Source: an uncultured Spirochaetaceae bacterium (lineage in GTDB: Bacteria; Spirochaetota; Spirochaetia; Sphaerochaetales; Sphaerochaetaceae). From it: 5,046 nucleotides of DNA. A program made the translations under genes and the position numbers. Below the pieces are notes generated by a model. It saw nothing but the letters and a program-made list of their open reading frames with translations, had not been told where the DNA came from and searched no databases. The stretch covers positions 1-5,046 of the forward strand of contig CALXON010000187.1 in the NCBI GenBank assembly GCA_944389985.1, given 5' to 3'. Of this stretch, positions 1 to 5,046 are shown piece after piece. Position 1 is the stretch's first letter; each line of letters starts with the position of its first letter.

Positions 1-737
1 ACATTCCCCAGCGGTGGCACGAACTGCGTCATAAGGGAGAGGAAGAAACTGTCCTTATAGTGCTCTGCGAAGAATCTGAGGAACTCCCTTGTGCTCTCAA
101 GCTCTCCCGGAAAGACCAGATGTCTCAGAAGTGTTCCCCTGAGGTTCTCCATATCTGTCACAGGATGGTGTGCCTTGATCCAGTCCATTACGGGAATGAT
201 TGCGGATGCGTAGCGTCCGGTACGGCAGAACGCCCTGGCAGTTGACGGGGAGAGCGTCTTGCAGTCAAGAAGGTAGAGATCGACATACGGGTCAATGAGC
301 TCCAGTCCCTCAATACTCTCAAACCCTGAGCTGTTCCATACGACAGGAAGATGGAAACCTCTTTCTCTGGCCATCTCCAGCGCAGTGATTATCGAGGGAA
401 TGAAGTGCGTTCCGGTCACAAGATTGAGGGAAGCTGCCCCGATCTGCTCAAGAGAGAGCATTATCCCGGAAAGCTCCTCTTCCGATACATCCACTCCATA
501 GTTCTCTCCGTCGCTTCCTGATATCTGCCGGTTCTGACAGTACTGACAGTGCAGCGGACAGCCTGTGAAGAAAATCATTCCAGAGCCCTTCTCTCCGGAC
601 ACAGGTGGTTCCTCCCCTCTGTGTAGACCTGCCCAGGCGATCCTCACCTGTGATTTCTGACGGCACACACCGGTATTCTCATGACGGTTCACCCCACACA
701 TATTCGGACAGAGCCTGCATTCAACATACGCATCCAT
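1..737 (-). CDS. PflX-type radical SAM protein (COG1313-like), 3' end outside window
   Basis: Translating the minus strand from the ATG at 737-735 gives 245 uninterrupted codons to the window edge, beginning MDAYVECRLC. The radical SAM cluster motif CX3CX2C is present as C60-PLH-C64-QY-C67, followed by QN as in pyruvate formate-lyase activase-like proteins. An N-terminal cysteine set (C7, C10, C14, C25) sits in the pattern CxLCPxxCGVNR...GxC typical of the PflX/COG1313 group, and HFGEEPP-like (HRGEEPPVSG, 39-48), NLVTGTHFIP (105-114) and LRHLVFPG (204-211) also match that group. Family members are usually about 290-330 residues, so roughly 50-80 C-terminal residues are missing. It presumably uses a 4Fe-4S cluster and SAM to generate a radical. 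The substrate is unknown, and the name does not prove activation of pyruvate formate-lyase. It is divergent from the patatin gene. No Shine-Dalgarno precedes the ATG; an in-frame GTG at 767-765 would add ten residues but also lacks one. The ATG fits homologues better. Confidence 0.9.
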   Translation of the reverse strand, partial: MDAYVECRLCPNMCGVNRHENTGVCRQKSQVRIAWAGLHRGEEPPVSGEKGSGMIFFTGCPLHCQYCQNRQISGSDGENYGVDVSEEELSGIMLSLEQIGAASLNLVTGTHFIPSIITALEMARERGFHLPVVWNSSGFESIEGLELIDPYVDLYLLDCKTLSPSTARAFCRTGRYASAIIPVMDWIKAHHPVTDMENLRGTLLRHLVFPGELESTREFLRFFAEHYKDSFFLSLMTQFVPPLGN

Positions 738-744
738 GGAGATG

Positions 745-773
745 ACTATAATCTTTTTCCTTTTCACTGGAAA
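745..773 (-). promoter_or_regulatory. Candidate promoter for the radical SAM gene, overlapping the opposite -10 box
   Basis: On the minus strand TTTCCA (773-768, 4/6 matches to TTGACA) is separated by 17 bp from TATAGT (750-745, 5/6 matches to TATAAT). This -10 shares four bases with the plus-strand TATAAT. A start site about 7 bp further on would fall at or just before the ATG at 737, so the mRNA would be nearly leaderless, which fits the missing Shine-Dalgarno. It is only a sequence match; a promoter further inside the patatin gene is equally possible. Confidence 0.3.
747..752 (+). promoter_or_regulatory. Candidate -10 box for the patatin gene
   Basis: A perfect TATAAT lies 20 bp upstream of the ATG at 773. 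A TG dinucleotide occurs at 743-744, one base off the extended -10 spacing. No good -35 element is visible (best is TTCAAC at 720-725, 3/6 matches with an over-long 21-bp spacer). Transcription would start near 759, giving a leader of about 14 nt to ATG 773 or 32 nt to ATG 791. This is inferred from sequence match only. Confidence 0.4.
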
Positions 774-1951
774 TGCGTTATCTTCTGAGTATGCCCATAT
801 TCAGACGTCAGGAGAAGAAAAAGGAAGTGCGGTACATACTCTCCATCGATGGAGGAGGTATGAGAGGCATCATTCCCGGATACATTCTGGGAACGATCAA
901 CCACATGGTGAGGAACTCAGGTACGGAAAGACCGCTTTACTCCTTTTTCGATCTCGTGATCGGCACAAGCACGGGAGCGCTTCTGGCCTTCGCGCTGTCA
1001 GCAGACTCAGAGAAGACGAAGCTGAGGAAGGAGGAAGGAAGGCCATATCCCGTCATGGAGTCATCAAGAAAAGGTCTTTTCAGGAAAAGGACCATATACA
1101 CAGAGCGCGGAGTGCTTGAGAGAGGAAGTGATCCGGAACAGTTCGAGTCGCTGTATATTGATCACCGTGATGAGATATTCCCCAGGAGGAGCTCATTCAG
1201 GAACATCCTATACCCCATACTGCAGGACAAGTATCCTGCCTCGGATATCGAGGGCTTTCTTGACGATATGCTGGGAGAGACGGAGCTCTCGGAGACATTC
1301 ATCCCCTCGGCGGCTGTCTGCTACTCTCCGGACCACGGAGGAATATACCTCATGAGGAGCTGGGACAGCCATGGCTTTCTGATGAAGGAGGCCCTGAGGG
1401 CGACGACGGCAGCTCCAATGTACTTTCCTCCATCCCGCCTCACCGAGCGCGATACAGGCTCGAAACTCACGCTTGTCGACGGAGGACTATGTGCGAACAA
1501 CCCTGCACTCATCGGATACACAGAGGCGAGAAAGCTCTATCCGGAAGCGGATGAGTTCAGGATACTAAGTCTCTCAACATGCAAAATGCAGTACAGCACA
1601 TCAGCCTCATGGAGAGAGGGAGGACTTGCCTCATGGGCCACGGAATTCACCAGAATTGCTGATGATGCCCAGCAGGATACTGCCGACAGGGCTCTCTCAT
1701 CGATGCCTGATGTCAGCTACACGAGAATATGGGCACCGGTTCTTACAGAGAAGATCCGCCTCGATGATACGGCAGAGCCTTCTGTGAGCCAGCTCAGGAA
1801 AGCCGCAAGGGAGACCTTCAGCATCGAAGAGGAGAAGATCAGGAAGTTCGCCGGGACAATGCTTGAAGAGGAGATCCACAGCTCAGTGAGGATCAGAGAG
1901 CTGAGACAGCTTCAAGGACCTTCTCCGGAAGCTTTGCCCTCAGATTCCTGA
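773..1951 (+). CDS. Patatin-like phospholipase / lipid acyl hydrolase
   Basis: The 392-residue product carries the complete patatin catalytic set: the glycine-rich oxyanion loop DGGGMRG (26-32), the nucleophile elbow GTSTG (64-68, Ser66), and the DGG motif holding the second dyad residue (Asp236). ALRATTAAPMYFPP (207-220) is the usual patatin block ahead of the catalytic Asp. It should hydrolyse acyl esters of phospholipids with a Ser-Asp dyad. No signal peptide or membrane segment is seen; the N-terminus is basic (FRRQEKKK, 10-17), suggesting a cytosolic or membrane-surface enzyme. A basic stretch at about 80-118 lies where relatives have a shorter link between the elbow and the LY...EIFPR segment (128-138). 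The acidic/basic C-terminal 50 residues look helical. The start is uncertain: ATG 773 and ATG 791 (giving MPIFRRQ) both lack a good Shine-Dalgarno, and GTG 829 is also possible. The gene stands alone, divergent from the radical SAM gene, and its last 59 bp overlap the opposing nucleosidase gene. Confidence 0.93.
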   Translation: MRYLLSMPIFRRQEKKKEVRYILSIDGGGMRGIIPGYILGTINHMVRNSGTERPLYSFFDLVIGTSTGALLAFALSADSEKTKLRKEEGRPYPVMESSRKGLFRKRTIYTERGVLERGSDPEQFESLYIDHRDEIFPRRSSFRNILYPILQDKYPASDIEGFLDDMLGETELSETFIPSAAVCYSPDHGGIYLMRSWDSHGFLMKEALRATTAAPMYFPPSRLTERDTGSKLTLVDGGLCANNPALIGYTEARKLYPEADEFRILSLSTCKMQYSTSASWREGGLASWATEFTRIADDAQQDTADRALSSMPDVSYTRIWAPVLTEKIRLDDTAEPSVSQLRKAARETFSIEEEKIRKFAGTMLEEEIHSSVRIRELRQLQGPSPEALPSDS

Positions 1952-2462
1952 GGGTTCCGGAATAGCCTTTCAGCTCAGGCTTCTCCCCTATCATATCGGT
2001 GATGACCTTCACTGCAAGGCATGGAAGCCCCGCCAGAAGGGATGCGTATGCGACCCCGTATCCCTCCATATCGACAGCGGCAGCATTGAATTCCCTGTAT
2101 TTCTCAGGATCGGAGGCGAATGACGCCGATGTCGCAAGGACAAGAGAGGAAGAACCGTCAAGCTTTATCGAGGAGATTGTACGCCTTTCAGGAGTTAGTG
2201 ATGTGCCGCGCCGGAGATGGTAAGCCGTCAGATCCATATCAGCGAAGACCGAGGAGCCGAATGAGACACACTCTCCGATCTCAAGCAATCCCGTACTTCC
2301 CGCACTTCCTGCTGATACGACAATATCCGGTTTATACTGCCCGATTGCTGATGCTGTGGAGGCTGCTGCGAAAACAGGTCCGACTCCTGACACGACTTTG
2401 ATGAAGCTGTCATCGAAGGCTGCAAGCTCAGCCCTGTCCGATGCCACGACAAGGATCCTCAA
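1893..2462 (-). CDS. Short MTA/SAH nucleosidase-like protein (PNP/UDP phosphorylase superfamily)
   Basis: The 189-residue product matches methylthioadenosine/S-adenosylhomocysteine nucleosidase (MtnN/Pfs) across its core. By alignment from memory with the E. coli enzyme, the three catalytic residues are kept: Glu12, Glu133 in VDMEGYGVAY (130-139) for Glu174, and Asp156 in VITD (153-156) for Asp197. VSGVGPV (24-30), SAGSAG (50-55) and DMDLTAY (75-81) match SGIGKV, NTGSAG and DADVTAF. The likely reaction is cleavage of the N-glycosidic bond of MTA, SAH or 5'-deoxyadenosine, releasing adenine in the cytosol. It is about 40 residues shorter than the 232-residue E. coli protein, so a different nucleoside substrate cannot be excluded. 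The start is TTG at 2462-2460, with AGGAGG five bases upstream, and it overlaps the kinase stop in TTGA. No ATG gives a complete N-terminal strand. It is last in the operon, with its 3' 59 bp antisense to the patatin gene. Confidence 0.85.
   Translation of the reverse strand: MRILVVASDRAELAAFDDSFIKVVSGVGPVFAAASTASAIGQYKPDIVVSAGSAGSTGLLEIGECVSFGSSVFADMDLTAYHLRRGTSLTPERRTISSIKLDGSSSLVLATSASFASDPEKYREFNAAAVDMEGYGVAYASLLAGLPCLAVKVITDMIGEKPELKGYSGTLRNLRAKLPEKVLEAVSAL
1924..1961. repeat. Nested inverted repeat over the patatin stop codon
   Basis: Two perfect 7-bp arms are nested. The inner pair is CCCTCAG (1937-1943) and CTGAGGG (1948-1954) around the 4-nt loop ATTC. The outer pair is TCCGGAA (1924-1930) and TTCCGGA (1955-1961), with a 6-nt bulge (GCTTTG) on the left side only. 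The patatin TGA (1949-1951) lies in the right inner arm, and the whole element is also coding for the nucleosidase on the other strand. No T-tract follows on either strand, so this is not a classical intrinsic terminator; it could be a bidirectional 3'-end hairpin or a chance palindrome. Confidence 0.6.
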
Positions 2463-3277
2463 AGCATCCTCCTGACTATCTCTTTCAGTGCAGGCTGTAG
2501 ACTGATGCCCATTCTCCTCTCCCTCTTCATCCTGATGCTCTCAGAGACTGTAAGAGAAGCTATCTCTCCTGCATGGAGCACTGAACCGAAGAAGCTGTCG
2601 CCTCTGATGATGAGAGCATAGAGGACAGATGCGAAGAGATCTCCCGCCCCTGGCACTGACACACCGAGATCCTCATAGTTGAAGAGTCGTATCTCACCGC
2701 CGTTCCATGCGGCGTTTCCAAGTCCTCCTGCGACAAGAGGTACCGATGTGATGACTCCCTTCTCAGGTCCGTATGAACGAAGCACGTCTATCAGATCCTT
2801 TATGTCCCTCTGTCCGAGTCTGGCCGGGACATCATCAAGACCTGTCAGCATCTTTGCCTCGGTAAGGTTCGGAGTGATTATGTCTGCACGCTTCACAAGC
2901 TTCAGCATATGGCTGCAGATATCATCAGGGAGCGCGGGATAGAGAACTCCGTCATCTCCCATGGCAGGGTCGACGAGTACGCTTTTGCCGAATGTGCTGA
3001 CAGCACTTATTGCGATATCGATCTGCTCTGGGCTTCCGAGATACCCCGTATAAACCCCGTCAAACCCGATGCCGCACCTTCCGAACGCGGAGAGAATCCT
3101 CTCCATGCCGTCTGTGTTGTCTATGATCTCGACATCCTCAAAACCGTCTGTCTGTGTTGAGAGTATGGAGGCAGGAAGGACTGCAGTCTCAACACCAAGA
3201 GCCTCCATCACAGGAAGTACCACGGTGATGGAGGACTTTGAGACACATGAGAGATCGTGGATCGCGAGGACTGCCAT
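2459..3277 (-). CDS. Pyridoxamine/pyridoxal kinase (PfkB/ribokinase superfamily)
   Basis: The 272-residue product fits the usual 270-290 residue length of vitamin B6 kinases. It starts with AIHDLSCVSKSSITVVLP (5-22), the HDLSxxxxxSLTVxLPI signature of the clostridial/spirochaetal pyridoxamine kinase branch. STQTDGF (40-46), YTGYLGS (76-82), DPAMGDDGVLY (103-113), TPNLTEA (135-141) and the catalytic anion-hole motif GAGD (210-213, base Asp213) follow in the expected order. It should use ATP to phosphorylate the 5'-hydroxyl of pyridoxal, pyridoxamine or pyridoxine in the cytosol, for PLP salvage. Hydroxymethylpyrimidine kinase (ThiD) is a related alternative, but the N-terminal signature and GYLGS favour B6. 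The ATG at 3277-3275 shares one base with the hexokinase TGA (TGATG). No clear Shine-Dalgarno is seen, so translation probably depends on coupling. Its last codons contain the Shine-Dalgarno of the nucleosidase gene. Confidence 0.9.
   Translation of the reverse strand: MAVLAIHDLSCVSKSSITVVLPVMEALGVETAVLPASILSTQTDGFEDVEIIDNTDGMERILSAFGRCGIGFDGVYTGYLGSPEQIDIAISAVSTFGKSVLVDPAMGDDGVLYPALPDDICSHMLKLVKRADIITPNLTEAKMLTGLDDVPARLGQRDIKDLIDVLRSYGPEKGVITSVPLVAGGLGNAAWNGGEIRLFNYEDLGVSVPGAGDLFASVLYALIIRGDSFFGSVLHAGEIASLTVSESIRMKRERRMGISLQPALKEIVRRML
2468..2473 (-). promoter_or_regulatory. Shine-Dalgarno deciding the TTG start of the nucleosidase gene
   Basis: AGGAGG lies five bases (ATGCT) before TTG 2462-2460, within the last codons of the B6 kinase gene. 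The ATG inside the spacer (2467-2465) is in the kinase frame and encodes its Met271, so it cannot start the nucleosidase. The perfect motif and ideal spacing support the rare TTG start. Confidence 0.75.
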
Positions 3278-4566
3278 CAGATAGAGAGGCCTGCTATCGC
3301 AGCTCCAAGGACAGGAGATGAGTCACAGTTCACGATGCGGAAGAAACGTCCGTGTTTCTTCTCGAGTATTCTGTCGAGATAGAGCCTTGTGTAGAATTCA
3401 AGGAATTCCGTCTTATAGAATGTCGTTCCATCGGCATTTATCACAGCAGGAAGTCTCGGCTCGATTCCACCGCCTGAACGGATGACAGCGGCTGTGAGAT
3501 TGATTGCGGTGAGCTTTCCCGCTCTCTCTATGATGGCCTTGAGTATCCTGTAGAGTGATGAGGCGTCATCCTCGTTTCCTTCAACGCATCTGACGAGGTC
3601 GTAGTCCATGTTATGGCACATCTCAAGATAGTGGCTCATGCGTGTGGTGTTGAGCTTCTCGATCGAATGATAGCGCTCGGCAAAGGACTGTGAGAGAACT
3701 CCCTCCTCTATGGCCTTCTCGATGACGAGGGCTGAGAACTGTCCAAGATACGCGCCGGAGATCATCTTCTCGAAAAGATATGATCCCGGATCCTTCGTGG
3801 AGGCTATGAACTCCCTGTCTATGTCCCCGAGAGTGAGTGCAAGACAGCCTGATTCGACGTTTATGATCTGTCTGCCACTCTTCTGACCTTTGATCTTGAG
3901 AATATTGCCGTTCTCCTCGGCATATGCCGTGTTGGTGCCTGTACCCAGGATGAAACCGATATATGAGGAGGCATTCTCAGGATACGCGGCCTTCGCAGCA
4001 AGAAGTGTCGCCACAGTGTCATTGACGACTGAGACCTTCTTCCCGGAGACATCATGGCCACGCCTTCCGAGCTCTGCGAGAAGCTCCTTTCCAAGCCTCT
4101 TTCCGATCACCTCAGGAGCCTTTATCTCCTTGGAGAATATAAGAGGAATTCCGTCATGGTCATCTGTTATCTCGGCAGCATAGGAGAAGCAGAATCCGAT
4201 CCTGTCACTCCTGTCTATGAGTCTTTCGGTGTTATCTGCGAGGATGGAGAAGAACTCACTGGCACTGACCTCTCTGTCAGAACCCGGCATTGGAACCTTC
4301 CTGAAATCCGAGATCTCAGGCTCTCCGTTATGGAAAGTCACAAGACAGGTACGGAAGTTCGTACCACCGGCATCCAGTACGATGACACTCTTTCCGTCCT
4401 CTATGACGGCATCGGTTCCTATGTATGTTGGAATCATCTGCAGAGAGCTCTTTCCGCCTCTGAGGCCCTCATCCATCTCGCTCATGAAGAACGAGAGGAC
4501 CTTCTCCTCATCTACCGCCGATGCATTGAGCATGTGTCTCTCAAGAAATCCGCTGCACCTGTCCAT
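3277..4566 (-). CDS. Hexokinase, eukaryote-like (non-ROK) family
   Basis: The 429-residue product has the actin-like fold signature of the hexokinase family in order: phosphate-1 motif LDAGGTNFR (64-72), GFCFSYAAEI (124-133) in place of the GFTFSFP block, catalytic VNDTVATLL (181-189, Asp183), phosphate-2 motif GFILGTGTNTAY (204-215), INVESG (235-240) at the INxEWG site, SGAYLGQ (270-276), and a C-terminal SSPVLGAAIAG (416-426). It should phosphorylate glucose or a related hexose with ATP in the cytosol. The length is that of single-domain bacterial members (about 430-450), not ROK glucokinases (about 300). Differences at sugar-contact sites (Ser145 for Thr in TKGF; Gln276 for Glu in YLGE; Ser239 for Trp in EWG) may alter specificity, although bacterial members are generally divergent there. 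The ATG at 4566 has GGAGGAGG five bases upstream, better than the weak site before Met12. It overlaps the upstream gene by 26 nt and the B6 kinase by 1 nt. Confidence 0.93.
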   Translation of the reverse strand: MDRCSGFLERHMLNASAVDEEKVLSFFMSEMDEGLRGGKSSLQMIPTYIGTDAVIEDGKSVIVLDAGGTNFRTCLVTFHNGEPEISDFRKVPMPGSDREVSASEFFSILADNTERLIDRSDRIGFCFSYAAEITDDHDGIPLIFSKEIKAPEVIGKRLGKELLAELGRRGHDVSGKKVSVVNDTVATLLAAKAAYPENASSYIGFILGTGTNTAYAEENGNILKIKGQKSGRQIINVESGCLALTLGDIDREFIASTKDPGSYLFEKMISGAYLGQFSALVIEKAIEEGVLSQSFAERYHSIEKLNTTRMSHYLEMCHNMDYDLVRCVEGNEDDASSLYRILKAIIERAGKLTAINLTAAVIRSGGGIEPRLPAVINADGTTFYKTEFLEFYTRLYLDRILEKKHGRFFRIVNCDSSPVLGAAIAGLSI

Positions 4567-5046
4567 TCTGGCCTCCTCCGAACATGGCTACTATCAGGAT
4601 CGAAGGATCGATGCTGATAACACTGCCATCAACAGTTATTATACTATCTTCAGGATCTGCTGTCACAGTCCGCCCGTTACCTCCTCTGAGGATGACATCG
4701 CCTTCTATGACAGTACCCTCAGGGGATATCCTCCCCGTGACCACAAGCGACAGGGATACTGAAACCTCTGCTCCGGTCCAGTCATCAAGCAGGGCAAAGT
4801 GCTCAGGGGCCTCCTCTGAAAGCCAGTGAAAACGCACCACTCCGTCCAGAATGAAATCGCCAGCCTGTATGCCGTCAGCCCCTATCCTGTCATAGACACT
4901 CTGCGGAACGAGCATTCTGTAAATGGACATCGCTGAGCTGGATCCTGATGAGAAGAACTGGAAAGATCCTTCATATGTCGAGATATCAGAACGTATGAAT
5001 GAGATACGTTCCGGGAAGATGCTTATGCCGTCAGCATACTCCACAC
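4541..5046 (-). CDS. Unidentified protein, C-terminal part (5' end outside window)
   Basis: An open frame of 168 codons enters from the right edge and ends at TGA 4543-4541. A GTG at 5044-5042 is the first possible start, but nothing upstream is visible, so it is probably an internal codon. I do not recognise the family. The visible part is rich in alternating hydrophobic/polar residues and glycine, suggesting mostly beta structure (for example the stretch around GTVIEGDVILRGG, about residues 108-121 of the visible part). No cysteine, transmembrane helix or catalytic motif stands out. It has a run of serines (FFSSGSSS) near residue 31 and a glycine-rich tail (MFGGGQNGQ). It is taken as real because it is the only long frame on the operon strand, ends inside the hexokinase start region, and carries the hexokinase Shine-Dalgarno in its Gly codons. 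Long plus-strand frames opposite it look like shadows. Confidence 0.65.
   Translation of the reverse strand, partial: VEYADGISIFPERISFIRSDISTYEGSFQFFSSGSSSAMSIYRMLVPQSVYDRIGADGIQAGDFILDGVVRFHWLSEEAPEHFALLDDWTGAEVSVSLSLVVTGRISPEGTVIEGDVILRGGNGRTVTADPEDSIITVDGSVISIDPSILIVAMFGGGQNGQVQRIS
4572..4579 (-). promoter_or_regulatory. Shine-Dalgarno of hexokinase, inside the upstream gene
   Basis: GGAGGAGG ends five bases (CCAGA) before the hexokinase ATG 4566-4564. It fixes that start over the later in-frame ATG at Met12. In the upstream frame the same bases form the GGA GGA GGC codons of a Gly-Gly-Gly run, so the two genes share this sequence. Confidence 0.75.

Noticed and set aside
851..862. GGAGGAGG followed by ATG inside the patatin gene, resembling a translation start
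   Set aside because: These bases encode the catalytic DGGGM loop. The spacing of one base is too short, and starting there would remove the oxyanion hole.
736..1119. 127-codon plus-strand frame starting beside the divergent spacer
   Set aside because: It overlaps the patatin gene in another frame, and its Arg/His/Glu-rich sequence resembles a frame-shifted reading of the patatin.
773..1951. Patatin as a CBASS (CapV) effector in a defence island
   Set aside because: No nucleotidyltransferase, ubiquitin-like or other defence gene lies next to it; both flanks are housekeeping-type genes.
1964..1981. AGCCT/AGGCT inverted repeat as an intrinsic terminator for the patatin gene
   Set aside because: The stem is only 5 bp with an 8-nt loop and no T-tract, and it lies within the nucleosidase coding sequence.
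2228..2452. Minus-strand frame within the nucleosidase gene
   Set aside because: It is a different frame of the same strand with no conserved motifs, while the nucleosidase frame keeps all catalytic residues.
4054..4617. 187-codon plus-strand open frame opposite hexokinase
   Set aside because: It lies antisense to conserved hexokinase motifs, has no family signature and no Shine-Dalgarno; long antisense frames are common in this G+C range.
4217..4762. 181-codon plus-strand open frame across the hexokinase start
   Set aside because: It is antisense to two genes of the operon, Ser/Thr/Pro-rich in the way of shadow translations, with no recognisable domain.

Overview
This window is almost entirely coding (about 52% G+C by eye, standard genetic code). 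The four stop codons visible on the minus strand and the one on the plus strand are all TGA, and AGG/AGA are used heavily for arginine. The best hint of origin is a 429-residue hexokinase of the eukaryote-like (non-ROK) type, which among bacteria is known mainly from spirochaetes and Bacteroidetes. With the gene mix and G+C, I lean towards a host-associated anaerobic spirochaete (Sphaerochaeta/Treponema relatives). That placement is inference, not proof.

Layout: (i) 1-737, minus strand: the 5' 245 codons of a PflX-type radical SAM protein, running off the left edge. (ii) 738-772: a 35-bp divergent intergenic spacer with back-to-back -10-like hexamers. (iii) 773-1951, plus strand: a complete patatin-like phospholipase. 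(iv) 1893-5046, minus strand: a four-gene string, in transcription order an unidentified protein (5' part outside the window), hexokinase, pyridoxamine/pyridoxal kinase, and a short MTA/SAH-nucleosidase-like protein. Its junctions overlap by 26, 1 and 4 nt, so it is almost certainly one translationally coupled operon.

The patatin gene and the nucleosidase gene converge and overlap tail to tail by 59 bp. A nested inverted repeat (1924-1961) straddles the patatin stop codon and may act as a hairpin at the collision point, although it has no T-tract.

Functionally the minus-strand operon groups small-molecule kinases and salvage enzymes: sugar phosphorylation, vitamin B6 salvage, and removal of methylthioadenosine/S-adenosylhomocysteine. 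The patatin is a lone lipid acyl hydrolase and the PflX-like protein a radical SAM enzyme of unknown target. I found no tRNA, rRNA, CRISPR array, insertion sequence or defence island. The most interesting points are the antisense gene overlap with its hairpin, the compact nucleosidase, and sugar-site substitutions in the hexokinase. No clearly new multi-gene system is visible.
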